Of a stretch of 64,000 nucleotides of DNA, positions 35,179-46,200 are shown one piece after another; within the stretch, counting starts at the first letter, position 1; each line of letters begins with the position of its first letter. The notes beneath the pieces were generated by a model that was not told the origin of the DNA, did not search any database, and saw only the letters and a program-made list of their open reading frames with translations. Origin of the DNA: Corylus avellana (taxonomy: Eukaryota > Streptophyta > Magnoliopsida > Fagales > Betulaceae); assembly GCF_901000735.1 (NCBI RefSeq), contig NC_081547.1:20708838-20772837 (forward strand), written 5' to 3'. Both the position numbers and the translations under genes were made by a program.

Positions 35179-35539
35179 TTAAAAATTGCCTATGTTTCCT
35201 CAAAAAAAAAAAGAAAAAAAAAAGAGCCTATGATTTTCTTTGATAGTAAAAAGACCATTTTGCCCTTTCTGTTTGATATTGAAAGACTATTTTGTCCCTG
35301 ACGTCAATTTACAATTTGTCCCTTTTGTCTTCTCTTTGTTATTATTCGGACCAGTTTAAGTGTTAAGGAAACAATGAATTTATTTGGATGAATTTGTCTT
35401 TTCAACATGGCTGAATAGTGAGTTTTTCTTTGATGGTGCCAAGTTACCCTTTTGTCCCTGTTTACAATGGTCAGCTCAAAAATCATTTGGGTATTTTTGT
35501 CATTTTGACGGAATGCATACGACAGTAATCAGGCCATTT
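35031..35539. other. AT-rich spacer with TA microsatellite upstream of EMC1
   Basis: Contains a TA repeat at about 35141-35176, an A-rich tract at 35200-35222 and no coding region. At the copia edge an 18-bp direct repeat GAGGTTTTCTGCTTTTAC occurs at 34930 and 35037, possibly a trace of the truncation event. Confidence 0.5.
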
Positions 35540-35675
35540 GGATTTTTTTTTTCTTCTCCTCCTCTCTTCTCTCAGTCTCGGCTATCTCTCTGCTGTCTCG
35601 CCTCTCTCCCTCTCTCCCTCTCTCTCGTCCGACTCTTCTCTCATCTGCGCCGACGCTCAACCTCCGCCGATCCAG
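35540..35675 (+). promoter_or_regulatory. Possible 5' UTR leader exon (CT-rich), copy 1
   Basis: A CT-rich block rich in TCTCTC, typical of plant 5' leaders, ends GATCCAG followed by GTTTTT, a possible splice donor. A good acceptor (polypyrimidine plus TTTGTCAG, about 36637) lies just before the EMC1 start codon, so a leader intron is possible. Not proven by sequence alone; the leader could also be contiguous or belong to nothing. Confidence 0.3.
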
Positions 35676-36058
35676 GTTTTTTTCTCTCTCTCTAGACCGG
35701 TTATTTTTGTCTTTTCTCGTCCTCAAATTCTCGATTTCCTTCCCCTTTTCTCCTTAAATTAGTATTTTTTCCAGCTTTTCCTTAAATCATGATTTTTGTT
35801 CAACTTTTTCCTTAAATCCTGATCTTTGTTTCACGCCAAATTTCCCATTTTGACCTTATTTTACACTGTCATTTGTAAAATTATGGGCATTAATGTCCTT
35901 TTTCATTAATCTTAAAATAAGGAAAAAACCTTATATAGAGCCAAGTTTGTGCTGCGGTTGTTCCCCTTTTCTCCTTAAATTAGTATGTTTTTTTCTCCTT
36001 TTCTTTGTTTTGTTTATGTTTTTGTAATTTGTATAAGTATTTAGTAGAATGTTTTATT

Positions 36059-36212
36059 TTTTCAGTGTGATTTTATTTTATTTTATTTTATTTTTTTTGA
36101 CATGTCCGCACAAGAGGGGGAGGGAGATTCGAACTAGTGACTTCCACTTCATTAAGTGTGGTTTTAGTCGATTGAGCTACCTCTGGGGGACTTTTCAGTG
36201 TGATTTTATTTT
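36059..36212 (-). mobile_element. tRNA-derived SINE with perfect 21-bp target duplication (copy 1 only)
   Basis: The body 36080-36191 on the minus strand has an A-box-like GGTAGCTCAATCGACTAA and a B box GTTCGAATC with normal spacing, then a short unrelated tail and A-rich 3' end (AAAAAAAATAAAATAAAAT). It is flanked by the direct duplication TTTTCAGTGTGATTTTATTT plus one T (36059-36079 and 36192-36212). The second EMC1 block has one copy of this target and no insert (52499-52519). Confidence 0.88.
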
Positions 36213-36419
36213 CTTTTATATGCTTTGATGTATATCATATCCATTCACTTTTGGAATGTTATGCTATTGAATTATTAAGAATTTGTATAAGAATTCATGT
36301 ATTAATTTTATGTTGTAAATACTTTTTGCATATGCTATTGATTTTTTAGTGTTAAATATCACATACACTACATTCATTATTGTCAAATACAGGAACCAAG
36401 GCACGTGCCCTCCAACTAG

Positions 36420-36455
<36 letters not shown>

Positions 36456-36677
36456 TTATAATATTAACAATTAGTAGAATATAACACAGATCAAGCGCAT
36501 TGGACGTGGCATGCCAACTAGTTTGAACTGAAAAAGGGAGGAATTCCCCTATTCGTGCAATTTGGGGCAAGTGCGTGAGAGGGCTAAGCCAGTTCCCCAA
36601 TCCAAAACGACAAGCCGGCCCCCTCACTTCCTTTGTCAGATCTGCCTCTCTTTCTTCATCCTAGAGAGAGAGACGCG

Positions 36678-37415
36678 ATGGGCATGCGAATGGCGATTAG
36701 GGTTTTTCTTCCTCTTCTATTACTCTTAGCATCAGCAGAGCACAGCTTTTCGCTTTACGAAGATCAAGTGGGCCTCATGGACTGGTAAATTCCCATCTCA
36801 TATCGTCTTGTCATCGAATTTCTCACTTCACCTAAATTTACTACTTTGAGATTTTCTTTTTGTTTACTTTTTTAATCTGGAAAACAGACGAGGCCTCAAT
36901 TCCTTTTCGCTTAATGATTAAAAGTTCTCGAAGTCGTAGTCAAATTTTATTTGTTTTGGAAACTTCGGTTATTAAGCTATAGTTGATGCTTTAGTCTCAA
37001 TCTATTATAACATATCCGGTGCTTTCTTGATTATAAGCCTTTACTTCATTTTGATTGAAGAATGGGTTCGATTTTTGTAGTTTTTAGTAATAATCGTGAA
37101 TTACAGGCACCAGCAGTATATGGGGAAAGTGAAGCATGCAGTGTTCCACACTCAAAAGACCGGGAGAAAGCGTGTTGTCGTGTCTACTGAAGAGAATGTT
37201 ATCGCTTCGCTTGATCTCAGGCATGGAGAGATTTGTGAGTTGAACTTTTTGTATCGGAACTTGTGGTAAATTGGGTGTTTTTTGGCTGTGATCATTACAT
37301 AGAAACTTTTCATTATGATCTCCTTTACTCAGATTCTTCATATTCAAAGCAACTAAGCAAGAGCGCTTCAACCTTTTGTTTAGTGGTTTTGAGTAGATAA
37401 TTATGATATAGGGGC

Positions 37416-37452
<37 letters not shown>

Positions 37453-40400
37453 GACTTTGGTGGAAATTGTGGAATATTAATTTATGGTTGGTTTTGTGCA
37501 GTTTGGAGGCATGTTCTTGGGACCAATGATTCAGTCGATGGAATTGATATTGCTCTTGGAAAATGTAATAATGCACATATTTATGATTGATCCTATTTTT
37601 AGCTTTATAGATGAATGTCTGTTTCACTCATTTCCCTAAACTACATGATTTGGTAATGTCAAAGTAGAATTGTTACTTGGTCATCAATGAATTTTCCAAT
37701 ATAATGCTATGGGGCTTGATCTTTATGATTTTCAGCAAATTCGTGACCCATTTTTCATCGTTTAACTTGAATTATGTATAATATTATCTCGCAATTTGTT
37801 TGTTGTGTTCACATGTATATTTTTTTTTCAAGAAACATGTTGTTTGAATCATAGGAGTGGTAATATTGGGAGCTCATATGCATTATTTTCTTCTCTCAGT
37901 TTCATGCATGCTTGTAATTTATTTTCTTGATTTTGTGTTACTTTGAAGGACCAACTGTTGCCATACATTGCTATAGCGTCACTCTTTTTATTTTTTATTT
38001 TTTTTAATTTTTATTTAATAAAGAAAGAGAAAACGAATGAAGAATATTGGGGGTGGTTATATTTCTGTACTTTAGAGTGTTGTTACTTTTGTTATTACTT
38101 TCTAACCATTTTGCTTCCTTCATTTGGTGTTACTTATTGGATGTTTGATCACAACTTACACTGTCGAATGAATGCTTAATTGCCACTTAACATTTTCAGA
38201 TGTCATTACTCTTTCGTCAGAGGGAAGTGTTTTAAGAGCATGGAACCTTCCTGATGGAAAGATGGTTTGGGAGTCTTTTCTTCAGGGCTCAAAGCCTTCA
38301 AAATCATTATTGTCTGTGCTGGTTAGTGAATACAATCTTTGATACTCTGGAATTTGTCAACTGGGCATATATCTGTAGTGCTATGTATGAATTCTTGTAC
38401 ATTTACTAAATTTATTATCCATTGAATATCTTTCTCTAGTATTCATTTATAAGAGCACTAGCAGCAGTTTTCCTTAGATTTTCTTTAAACATAGGGAATC
38501 AAACTACTTTTTGTTTCCCTATTTAAATAAGTTCCACATTAGCTTCCTTTATCCTTTCCCTATATAATTTAAATATTCTTTAAATTAAATGTTGTGGGAA
38601 AGAGAGAGGAAAGAGTAACCATTTAAATGGTGTTTCAAATAAATGTTAGATGAAAGAGAGTATTTTTATATTAAAATAATGTTAAAAGGAACCAAAAGTG
38701 GGGTAGCACTTTTACTTCCCTTGGCGTTCCTTAACCAAGGGTTTACCAAGGGAGTTTGTTTCAGGTGTTTTTAAGAGTTTCCCTATATTTAGAGAAGGGA
38801 ATGGGATTTAGGGAAGCTGTCGCTAGTGCTCTAAATCTCTCTTCATAGACCAAAATGTTTGGACTTTTTGTTTTGTTACTTTTGCATCAAACTTTAATTT
38901 CAGTCTCTAGTCCTTACCCTGTCCTTAGTTTCATCATCAGCAACACCTTCATCATAATTTTCTTGATTACGAGAGTTCTAGTAGACAATGCCTTTGTACC
39001 TATTTTACAATGAACATACATTAATTAAGGTAGTATTGTGCAGATTAATTTGAAAGTCGACAAGGACAATGTGATTCTTGTTTTCAGTAAAGGGTGTCTT
39101 CATGCTCTTTCTAGCATTGATGGCGAAGTTCTCTGGGAGAAGGATTTTTCAGCTGAAAGGTTTAAACAATTGAATTTTGATGTATCTAATGTTCTTTCTT
39201 TCCTAACATCATCATTTTTTGATCTTAGATTGGCTACCTTTTTTGCAGCATAGAGGTTCAACAGATTATTCAGCCTTCGGGAAGTGATATAATCTATGCT
39301 GTAGGTTTTGTTGGTTCATCCCAGTTTAATGCTTATGAAATTGATGCTAAGAATGGAGAATTGCTGAAGCACAAGAGTGCAGCCTTTCCTGATGGCTTTT
39401 ATGGGGAAGTATTATTAGTTTCAAGTGACATGCTTGTGTCATTGGATGCCACTAGGTCAAGCTTAGTAACAATTAACTTTCAGAATGAAGAAATCAACTT
39501 TGGAAAGACATATATTTCAGATCTTGTTGAGGAGTCTTCCAGGAATGCAGTCATATTACCTTCAAAGCTCTCAGGAATATTTGCTATAAAAGTCGATACA
39601 TTTTCAGTATTTATAAGAGTGACAACTGAACGCAAATTGGAGGTTGTGGACAAAATTAACAATGCAGCAGCTGTTAGTGATGCTCTCTCATTTTCAGAGG
39701 GTCAACAAGCTTTTGCAATAGTTGAACACGTAGACGGTAAAATTCTCCTTACAGTGAAGCTCAATCATGATTGGAATGGTGATTTGCTCAAGGAGAGCAT
39801 AGTCATGGACCATCAGAGGGGGCTAGTGCACATGGTTTTCATAAATACATATATTCGTACAGACAGGTCTCATGGGTTTAGGGCCTTGATTGTCATGGAA
39901 GATCATTCACTGTTGTTACTACAACAAGGTGCGATTGTCTGGTCTAGGGAGGAAAGCTTAGCCTCAATTGTAGATGTAACAACATCAGAACTACCTGTGG
40001 AAAAGAAAGGTGTATCAGTAGCTAAAGTGGAGCAGAACCTCTTTGAGTGGCTTAATGTATGAATGTAAACACATAAAAGTCCTGTTTCATGATTGAATGC
40101 TCTACTATTCTACTTTTCTGGACTGAATGGATGTCTGGTTTTATTTACAAATATATTTTTCCCTTTCTTCCTCTTCACTACTTTATTGCAGTTTTGCACC
40201 TAGGATTTCGAAAGAAAATGATATTTTTGCCTGAATGCCTCTACTTGACCTGTTCCCTTACTGACAATTTATTTTTCATATGATTTTTTCGTTATTGAAG
40301 GGACACATCTTGAAGCTTAAGGGGACATTAATGCTTGCAAGCCTTGAGGATATAGCAACTATACAAGGAATGAGATTAAAAAGTTTCGAGAAGAGCAAAA

Positions 40401-43400
40401 TGACCCGAGACCACAATGGTTTCCGGAAGCTACTAATAGTTCTTACCAGAGCGGGAAAACTTTATGCCTTGCACACTGGAGATGGACGGGTTGTTTGGTC
40501 TCTCTTACTGTCCTCACTACGTAAATCAGGATCATGTGAAAATCCTACTGGACTTGGTGTTTATCAGTGGCAGGTACCTCATCATCATGCCTTGGATGAG
40601 AATCCATCTATCCTTGTTGTGGGTCGATGTGGACCAAATTGGGATGCCCCAGGTGTTCTTTCTTTTGTTGATGCTTACATAGGAAAGGAGCTTGACTCAT
40701 TGGATCTCACTCATTCTGTTACACAAGTCATTCCACTGCCATTTACTGATTCAGTGGAACAGCATCTCCATCTTATTATAGATGCTGACCATCATGCACA
40801 TTTATACCCAAGAACCTCTGAGGCTATTGGTATCTTCCAAAATGAGTTTTCAAATGTATACTGGTACTCAGTTGATGCTGATAATGGCATTATAAAGGGG
40901 CATGACTTGAAGATTAATTGCATTGGTGTAGCGGATGAATACTGCTTCGACTCCAGGGACTTGTGGTCAATTGTATTTCCATCTGAGTCGGAAAAGATAA
41001 TAGAAACTGTTACAAGAAAATTGAATGAGGTAACTTATTTATTTATTTTTTTTCAATGATGTACTTTTTAATTGCTCTAGGTCTGTTTATCTTTTATGAT
41101 TGTTATTCCTTCACCATTAATTTGTTAGTACCTACTTATCAAAAGAAAAAAAAAAAAAAAAAAGAAGCTATTTTTTTCTTAGTACCATTGCACAAAAACC
41201 TAAAAAAATTAGATAATTTTGTACTTACAAATTAGTTGTTGATTAACTTCAATACAGAATACCTTTAATTGAGTGCATTACTGTCAGATTTTCTTATGAA
41301 AATAAAATTTTCCATACCATTTTTCTTTTCTTGTGAATAATTTTGTATCACCTAGATTCTTTGATGCATAGTGCCCTTTTACTGTTGAACTTCTGCTTTA
41401 TCTTTTTAGAAACGTTATTTTTCATTGTGTCAAATTCCTGGATGCAATTGGAGTCCCATGAACGTATAAAATGCCTATTTACATTTTATGATTTTGGTTT
41501 CTTGTGCATATGGGGTCTCAATAGTAGGAAGCCTGACATGACTGGAAGTGATTGATAACCTTACATTTTTTTGGCATCAAATAATTGTAACAATTGTATG
41601 TTAAATGTGTGGGGTTTTGTTGTCTAGCTTTTCTATGGGGACGGGGTATTATGGTGGCATTGATCTCTCACATTTTGTTGGCGGATGGCATCTTAATTTT
41701 CTATGGGGTTGTCCCAGATCACCTTTGTCTTTTGCGTTATTTGTGGGGTTCTCTTTTGAAGATGATCCTATTTGTCTACTCCTTGTATACTTTATGGCGC
41801 CTTTCGTTTTTAATAAGACTGGTTATTACTTATCAAAAAAAATATTTTGAAGTTGTCTCTAGCTTGAAGATTATTTTGGCTAAATCAAAGTTGGTTCCTG
41901 TTGGTAATGTCAATAATGTGGAAGGTTTGACTAGGATATTGGGTTGCAGGGTCTCCTCGTTGCCAATGAAGTGCCCAAGTTTTCCATTGGATGCTTATTT
42001 TAAAGCTAAATCTATCTGGGATGGCATTATTGAGAAGATTGAGCATTGTTTAGCTAGCTGAAAGGGGTTGTATTTGTCTAAGGAGGGTAGGATTACCTTG
42101 ATTAAGAGCACTTTGTCTAACTTGTCTACCTACTTCATGTCTCTGTGTTTCCTCTCGATTAGTGTTGCCAATTGAGTTGAGAAGTTACAACTGGATTTTT
42201 TGTGGGGAAGTATGGGTGATGAGGTTAAAATTTATTTGGTAAGCTGGTGTAAGTTGTGTTCTTTGATTTCTTAAGGGGGTTGGAGGGTTTGAAATTTGCT
42301 CATGTTCAACTGAGCTCTTATGGGTAAGTTGTCATGGCGTTACGTTTATGAGAGAGAGACTCTGTGGATATTGGAAGTGAACTTTAAATATGGGAATCAG
42401 TGGGGTGGGTGGTGCTCTAATTGAGTCATTGGGTCTTATGGGGTGGGTCTTTGGAAGTTCATTAGGAGAGTTTGGGAGGAGTTTTCTAGATTTACAAGAT
42501 TTGAGGTGGGTGTCTGCTCCTTTTGGCATGATATGTGGTGTGGGGAGCAACCCCTTAAGGAAGTGTTTTTGGAGTTATTGAGCATTGCTTGCTCAAGGGA
42601 TGCTTATGTGCCCTATCATCTTCACTCCCTTAAGGGCTCTTCTTAGTGGAATGTTAATTTTTAAGAGCGACGCATGATTGGGAGTTGGAATTATTTACTT
42701 TGTTCTTCGATCAATTGTATTCCATTAGATTGAAATAGGACTGTGTAGACAAGCTTTGTTGGAATCCCTCCAAGAAGGGATTGTTTGATCTAAAGATCGT
42801 TCTATAATGTCTTCATCCCCCATGACAACACTCATTTTCCTTGGAGGTGTATTTGGTGGAGTAAGGTCCCTTTGAGAGTAGCTTTATTTGCTTGGTTGGT
42901 CGTTTTAGGTAAGATCCTCATTTTTGATAACTTGAGGAAGTGGCATATCATTGTGGTAGATTAGTGTTGCCCGTGTAAGAAAGGTGGGGAAATTGTTGAT
43001 CGCCTTTTACTACATTGCGAAACAGCTAGTGCCTTATGGAACTCTTTGGCTTGTTTGATTTAGCAAGGGTCAAGGTTGATTGAGATATCTCTTCACTTGT
43101 TGGAGAGGGCAATTTGGAAATTCTATGTTCCTCAACCAATTTTATCTTTTTAGAAATTGTTTATCATTGTTTTGATTTCTTGGATGCGATTGTAGTTCCA
43201 TGAACATAAAAATGCCTAAAAATGCCTATTATCATTTTATAATTTTGGTTTCTTGTGCTGTGCATATGGGGTCTCGATAGTAGGAAGCCAGCCATGACTG
43301 GAATTGAGTGGTAACCTTATGTTTTTGGCATCACATAATCGTAACAATTATATGTTAAACGAGTATTGTAAAACAATGTGATTAGTAAGTCCAACTCTGT

Positions 43401-45748
43401 AACCAATTAGATGGGCAGTGGTCCCAGCTCCCACTTTGAGGTTACTATGATAGGGTTCTCGTGAGACTTTACCAGTGCTTTATAGCTGTATATAGTTGTT
43501 ATATTATTATTTTTTGTTTACATCCTCTAGGTGGTTCATACCCAAGCAAAGGTCATAGATGGCCAAGATGTGATGTATAAATATATATCAAAAAATCTAC
43601 TCTTCGTGGCAACTGTTGCACCAAAAGCCAGTGGTGAATTCAGAATGGTCACTCCAGAGGAGTCATGGTTGGTTGTATACCTCATTGATACTGTAACTGG
43701 TCGTATATTGCACCGGATGACTCATCATGGTTCACAGGGCCCTGTTCGTGCTGTAAGTTATGCAATCTACTAAGCCATTTTGCAGTCATAAGTGAGGCAT
43801 TTCTCATGCATCCATGCATTTTGTAGGTTTTCAGCGAGAACTGGGTTGTATACCACTACTTCAATCTTAGAGCACACAGATATGAGATGTCAGTCATTGA
43901 GATCTATGATCAGTCTCGGGCGGTATGCCAGTAAACTTGAATCCTTAATTCAATGTTCTGTGTATTTTCGATGCTATGTTATTTAAATCCAATATGATTC
44001 ACAGGACAACAAGGATGTCTTGAAGCTAGTTTTTGGAAAGCATAATCTTACTTCACCAATCTCCTTGTATTCTCGACCAGAGGTGATAACAAAGTCACAG
44101 TCTTACTTCTTCACCCACTCTGTGAAAACAATAACAGTGACATCAACGGCCAAGGGTATTACCTCAAAGCAGCTTCTTATTGGTACAGTTGGTGATCAGG
44201 TCAGTTGAAATCTTTGAACATGCTGAGCTATTTCTCCTTTCTTTTTTGTGGCAATTTGATTTGTTTTCTGTTGAGGCGTTTTTATGTTTTAGTTGTTCCA
44301 GGGGGGGTGGTGGGGTGGGGATGTATGTGTTTGAGATACAACTAATTTCCTTTTATATACACTGAATGTTGCTAAACCTTTTGCAGGTTTTGGCTCTTGA
44401 TAAGCGTTATTTAGATCCTCGCCGATCTGTCAACCCTACACAAGCTGAGAAAGAAGAAGGCGTCATACCTCTTACGGATTCTTTGCCAATCATTCCTCAG
44501 GTATTTCGGCCATATATCATCGTCGTCATCATCTTATTATTGCTATCATAGATTCAATGCTACTGTTATTTTCTGAAGAAAGTATTGAATTTTTCTTTTT
44601 GTGAGCAGTGGTTTGTATTTATTACTCAAAATTTCAACTATAACATTAAAGTTTTCAAATTTTTATTATCTACCCATTTTGATTTAGTCATCAGAGTTTC
44701 AATATGCATATGCCGAGTTGACAATCATCTGTGTGCGCTTTTGTCTGGGTTGACTTTTGGTGATTCAATTTTGTTACTGAAATTTCTCTTGTTGCTCTTT
44801 AGCTACAATGCTCTCATTACAAGAAGTATTGCACACATTTCTTTTTAAACTTTCCAGGATCTGGGAATGACTACATAGTTCCAGCTTACAAACTTCTGTT
44901 TTTTATCCATAACATGTTTTGTACTTGCTCATTTATCAGGTCATGACTTGGATGTTCATGTTTTTCAGATTAAGGCTAATTAATAATGAGTGGATTTGGA
45001 CAGGTTTTGGTTGGGCACATTATTCCCCAACTTGAACCTGGCAGCACATTTGATAGATCATCCTGACACTGACTGTTGGCTTTTTTTATTTTTTTATTTA
45101 TTTTTATTTTTATTGTATATAGTATTATTTGTAATAATTGAAAGAAATTACTGATATAATTGGTTTTGGTGAAAGACATAGAGGTCGTAGTTCATTTGTT
45201 TAATAATTAGATAGATAACATGACTATTTGTTTGTGTTTTTTTGTTGGTCATGATTAGAATCATATTTTTGTTTTATGGTGTACAATTATGTGTGCCTTT
45301 AATTCCATGTTTATTATGGTGATGATAAGCAAATGAGACTCGGGCATCCATAATTTGAACTTGAGCTAGCTCAAAATCTTTAGAGGATATGGTTTTGTGG
45401 CGTATGAGGGAGGTTGGTTTTTAGGTACATGCTGCTTCTGATTTAGTTGTTTTACATGATAAGCTGATGTCGGTGTTGTTTGTGCAGTCATATGTGACGC
45501 ATGCTCTTAAAGTGGAAGGTCTCCGAGGCATTGTTACGGTACCTGCTAAGTTGGAGTCCACAACTCTTGCCTTTGCATATGGAGTGGATCTCTTCTTCAC
45601 TCGAATGGCACCCTCAAGGACATACGATTCACTCACCGAAGATTTCAGCTATGCTTTGCTTCTCATCACTATTGTTGCCCTAATTGCGGCAATCTTTGTG
45701 ACATGGGTTTTGTCCGAGAGGAAAGAACTGCAAGAGAAGTGGAGGTGA
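36678..45748 (+). CDS. EMC1: ER membrane protein complex subunit 1 (EMC1), copy 1, 12 exons
   Basis: Large subunit of the ER membrane complex, which inserts tail-anchored and multi-pass proteins into the ER membrane. Predicted exons: 36678-36784, 37107-37234, 37502-37564, 38200-38321, 39044-39159, 39249-40056, 40301-41029, 43531-43752, 43827-43922, 44005-44199, 44387-44500, 45488-45748. All introns are GT/AG and together they give 986 codons without a stop, close to the usual plant EMC1 length. Residues 1-20 form a signal peptide ([15 protein letters not shown]). The N-terminal half is the PQQ-type beta-propeller ([55 protein letters not shown]). The C-terminal 200 residues are the EMC1_C/DUF1620 part ([25 protein letters not shown]). 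A single membrane helix at 955-975 ([20 protein letters not shown]) is followed by an 11-residue charged cytosolic tail. The start is the first ATG after a purine-rich leader, with further Met at 3 and 5. Appears functional. Confidence 0.95.
41398..41606. repeat. Direct repeat flanking the intronic LINE, left arm, copy 1
   Basis: Roughly 85 percent similar by eye to 43141-43361. Shared blocks: CATATGGGGTCTC, ATAGTAGGAAGCC, TGATTTTGGTTTCTTGTGC-like and TATGTTAAA. Too long for an ordinary LINE target duplication. Confidence 0.75.
41607..43140 (+). pseudogene. LINE ORF2 C-terminal remnant inside EMC1 intron 7, copy 1
   Basis: Same orientation as EMC1. Frames 41605-42061 and onward show the end of a LINE reverse transcriptase ([11 protein letters not shown], then [12 protein letters not shown]), the thumb/connection part ([41 protein letters not shown]), a Trp-rich segment ([22 protein letters not shown]) and a zf-RVT-like end ([25 protein letters not shown]). 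Frameshifts and stops, several at Trp codons, break it. No endonuclease and no clear poly(A). Confidence 0.8.
43141..43361. repeat. Direct repeat flanking the intronic LINE, right arm, copy 1
   Basis: Partner of 41398-41606, in the same orientation. It ends TATGTTAAACG before ordinary intron sequence. Confidence 0.75.
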
Positions 45749-46200
45749 TTTCTCCTCTAGTCTGTTCTTTCTTTTCTGGTCGTTAAGCTACTTGATAGTT
45801 TTGACAATTAGGTCGGGAGATAATTCCTTTAATGGAAATTTTCGTTGTAAATCTGGAAAATGAGAATAATAACGTTAGTTTTGTGGCTGGCAAGTACATT
45901 ATAATTTATGACGCGAATTGGATTTAGTTAGTACTCGCCACTTCCCTCTGGCTCTGCATGAGGGAGGAGGGGCCCGTCGTTTCCAATCAATACACTCTGA
46001 AATCATTCTATCCTTTCCTAGACGTTGTCGTTGTGGATTGCTTTGTTGTGGGAGAGGGAGAAAGGAAAGATGAGAAGCTTCAGGGAGAGAGAGAGAGAGA
46101 GAGAGGGGGAGTATAACAAAATATAGATAATTTGTTATTTGAATACTTGGGGGGAGATTTTCATTGCTAGCGAAAGAATTGCCTTGTGAAAACATCACAC
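45749..46200 (+). other. EMC1 3' flank / probable 3' UTR, copy 1
   Basis: Directly after the TGA. No canonical AATAAA; near 45865 AATGAGAATAATAA could serve as a weak plant polyadenylation signal. A GA microsatellite lies at 46085-46105. Already about 4 percent different from the second copy by eye. Confidence 0.4.

Larger units (their letters stand above)
41030..43530 (+). other. EMC1 intron 7 (2.5 kb), copy 1, with LINE insertion
   Basis: By far the longest intron. It holds a LINE ORF2 C-terminal remnant (about 41607-43140) between two ~210-bp direct repeats. Splice sites GGTAACTT and CCTCTAG are intact, so splicing should still be possible. A segment of about 105 bp (about 41151-41258, after an A run) is absent from the second EMC1 copy. 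Confidence 0.85.

Noticed and set aside
36395..36419. GGCACGTGCC followed by CTCCAACTAGT, like a Helitron 3' end
   Set aside because: The palindrome is short, and a similar motif (GGCATGCCAACTAGT) lies 100 bp further on; no paired 5' end was seen, so chance is likely.
37943..38179. 78-codon frame inside EMC1 intron 3
   Set aside because: Lies wholly in an intron and reads as hydrophobic low-complexity sequence; present unchanged in copy 2 only because the intron is.
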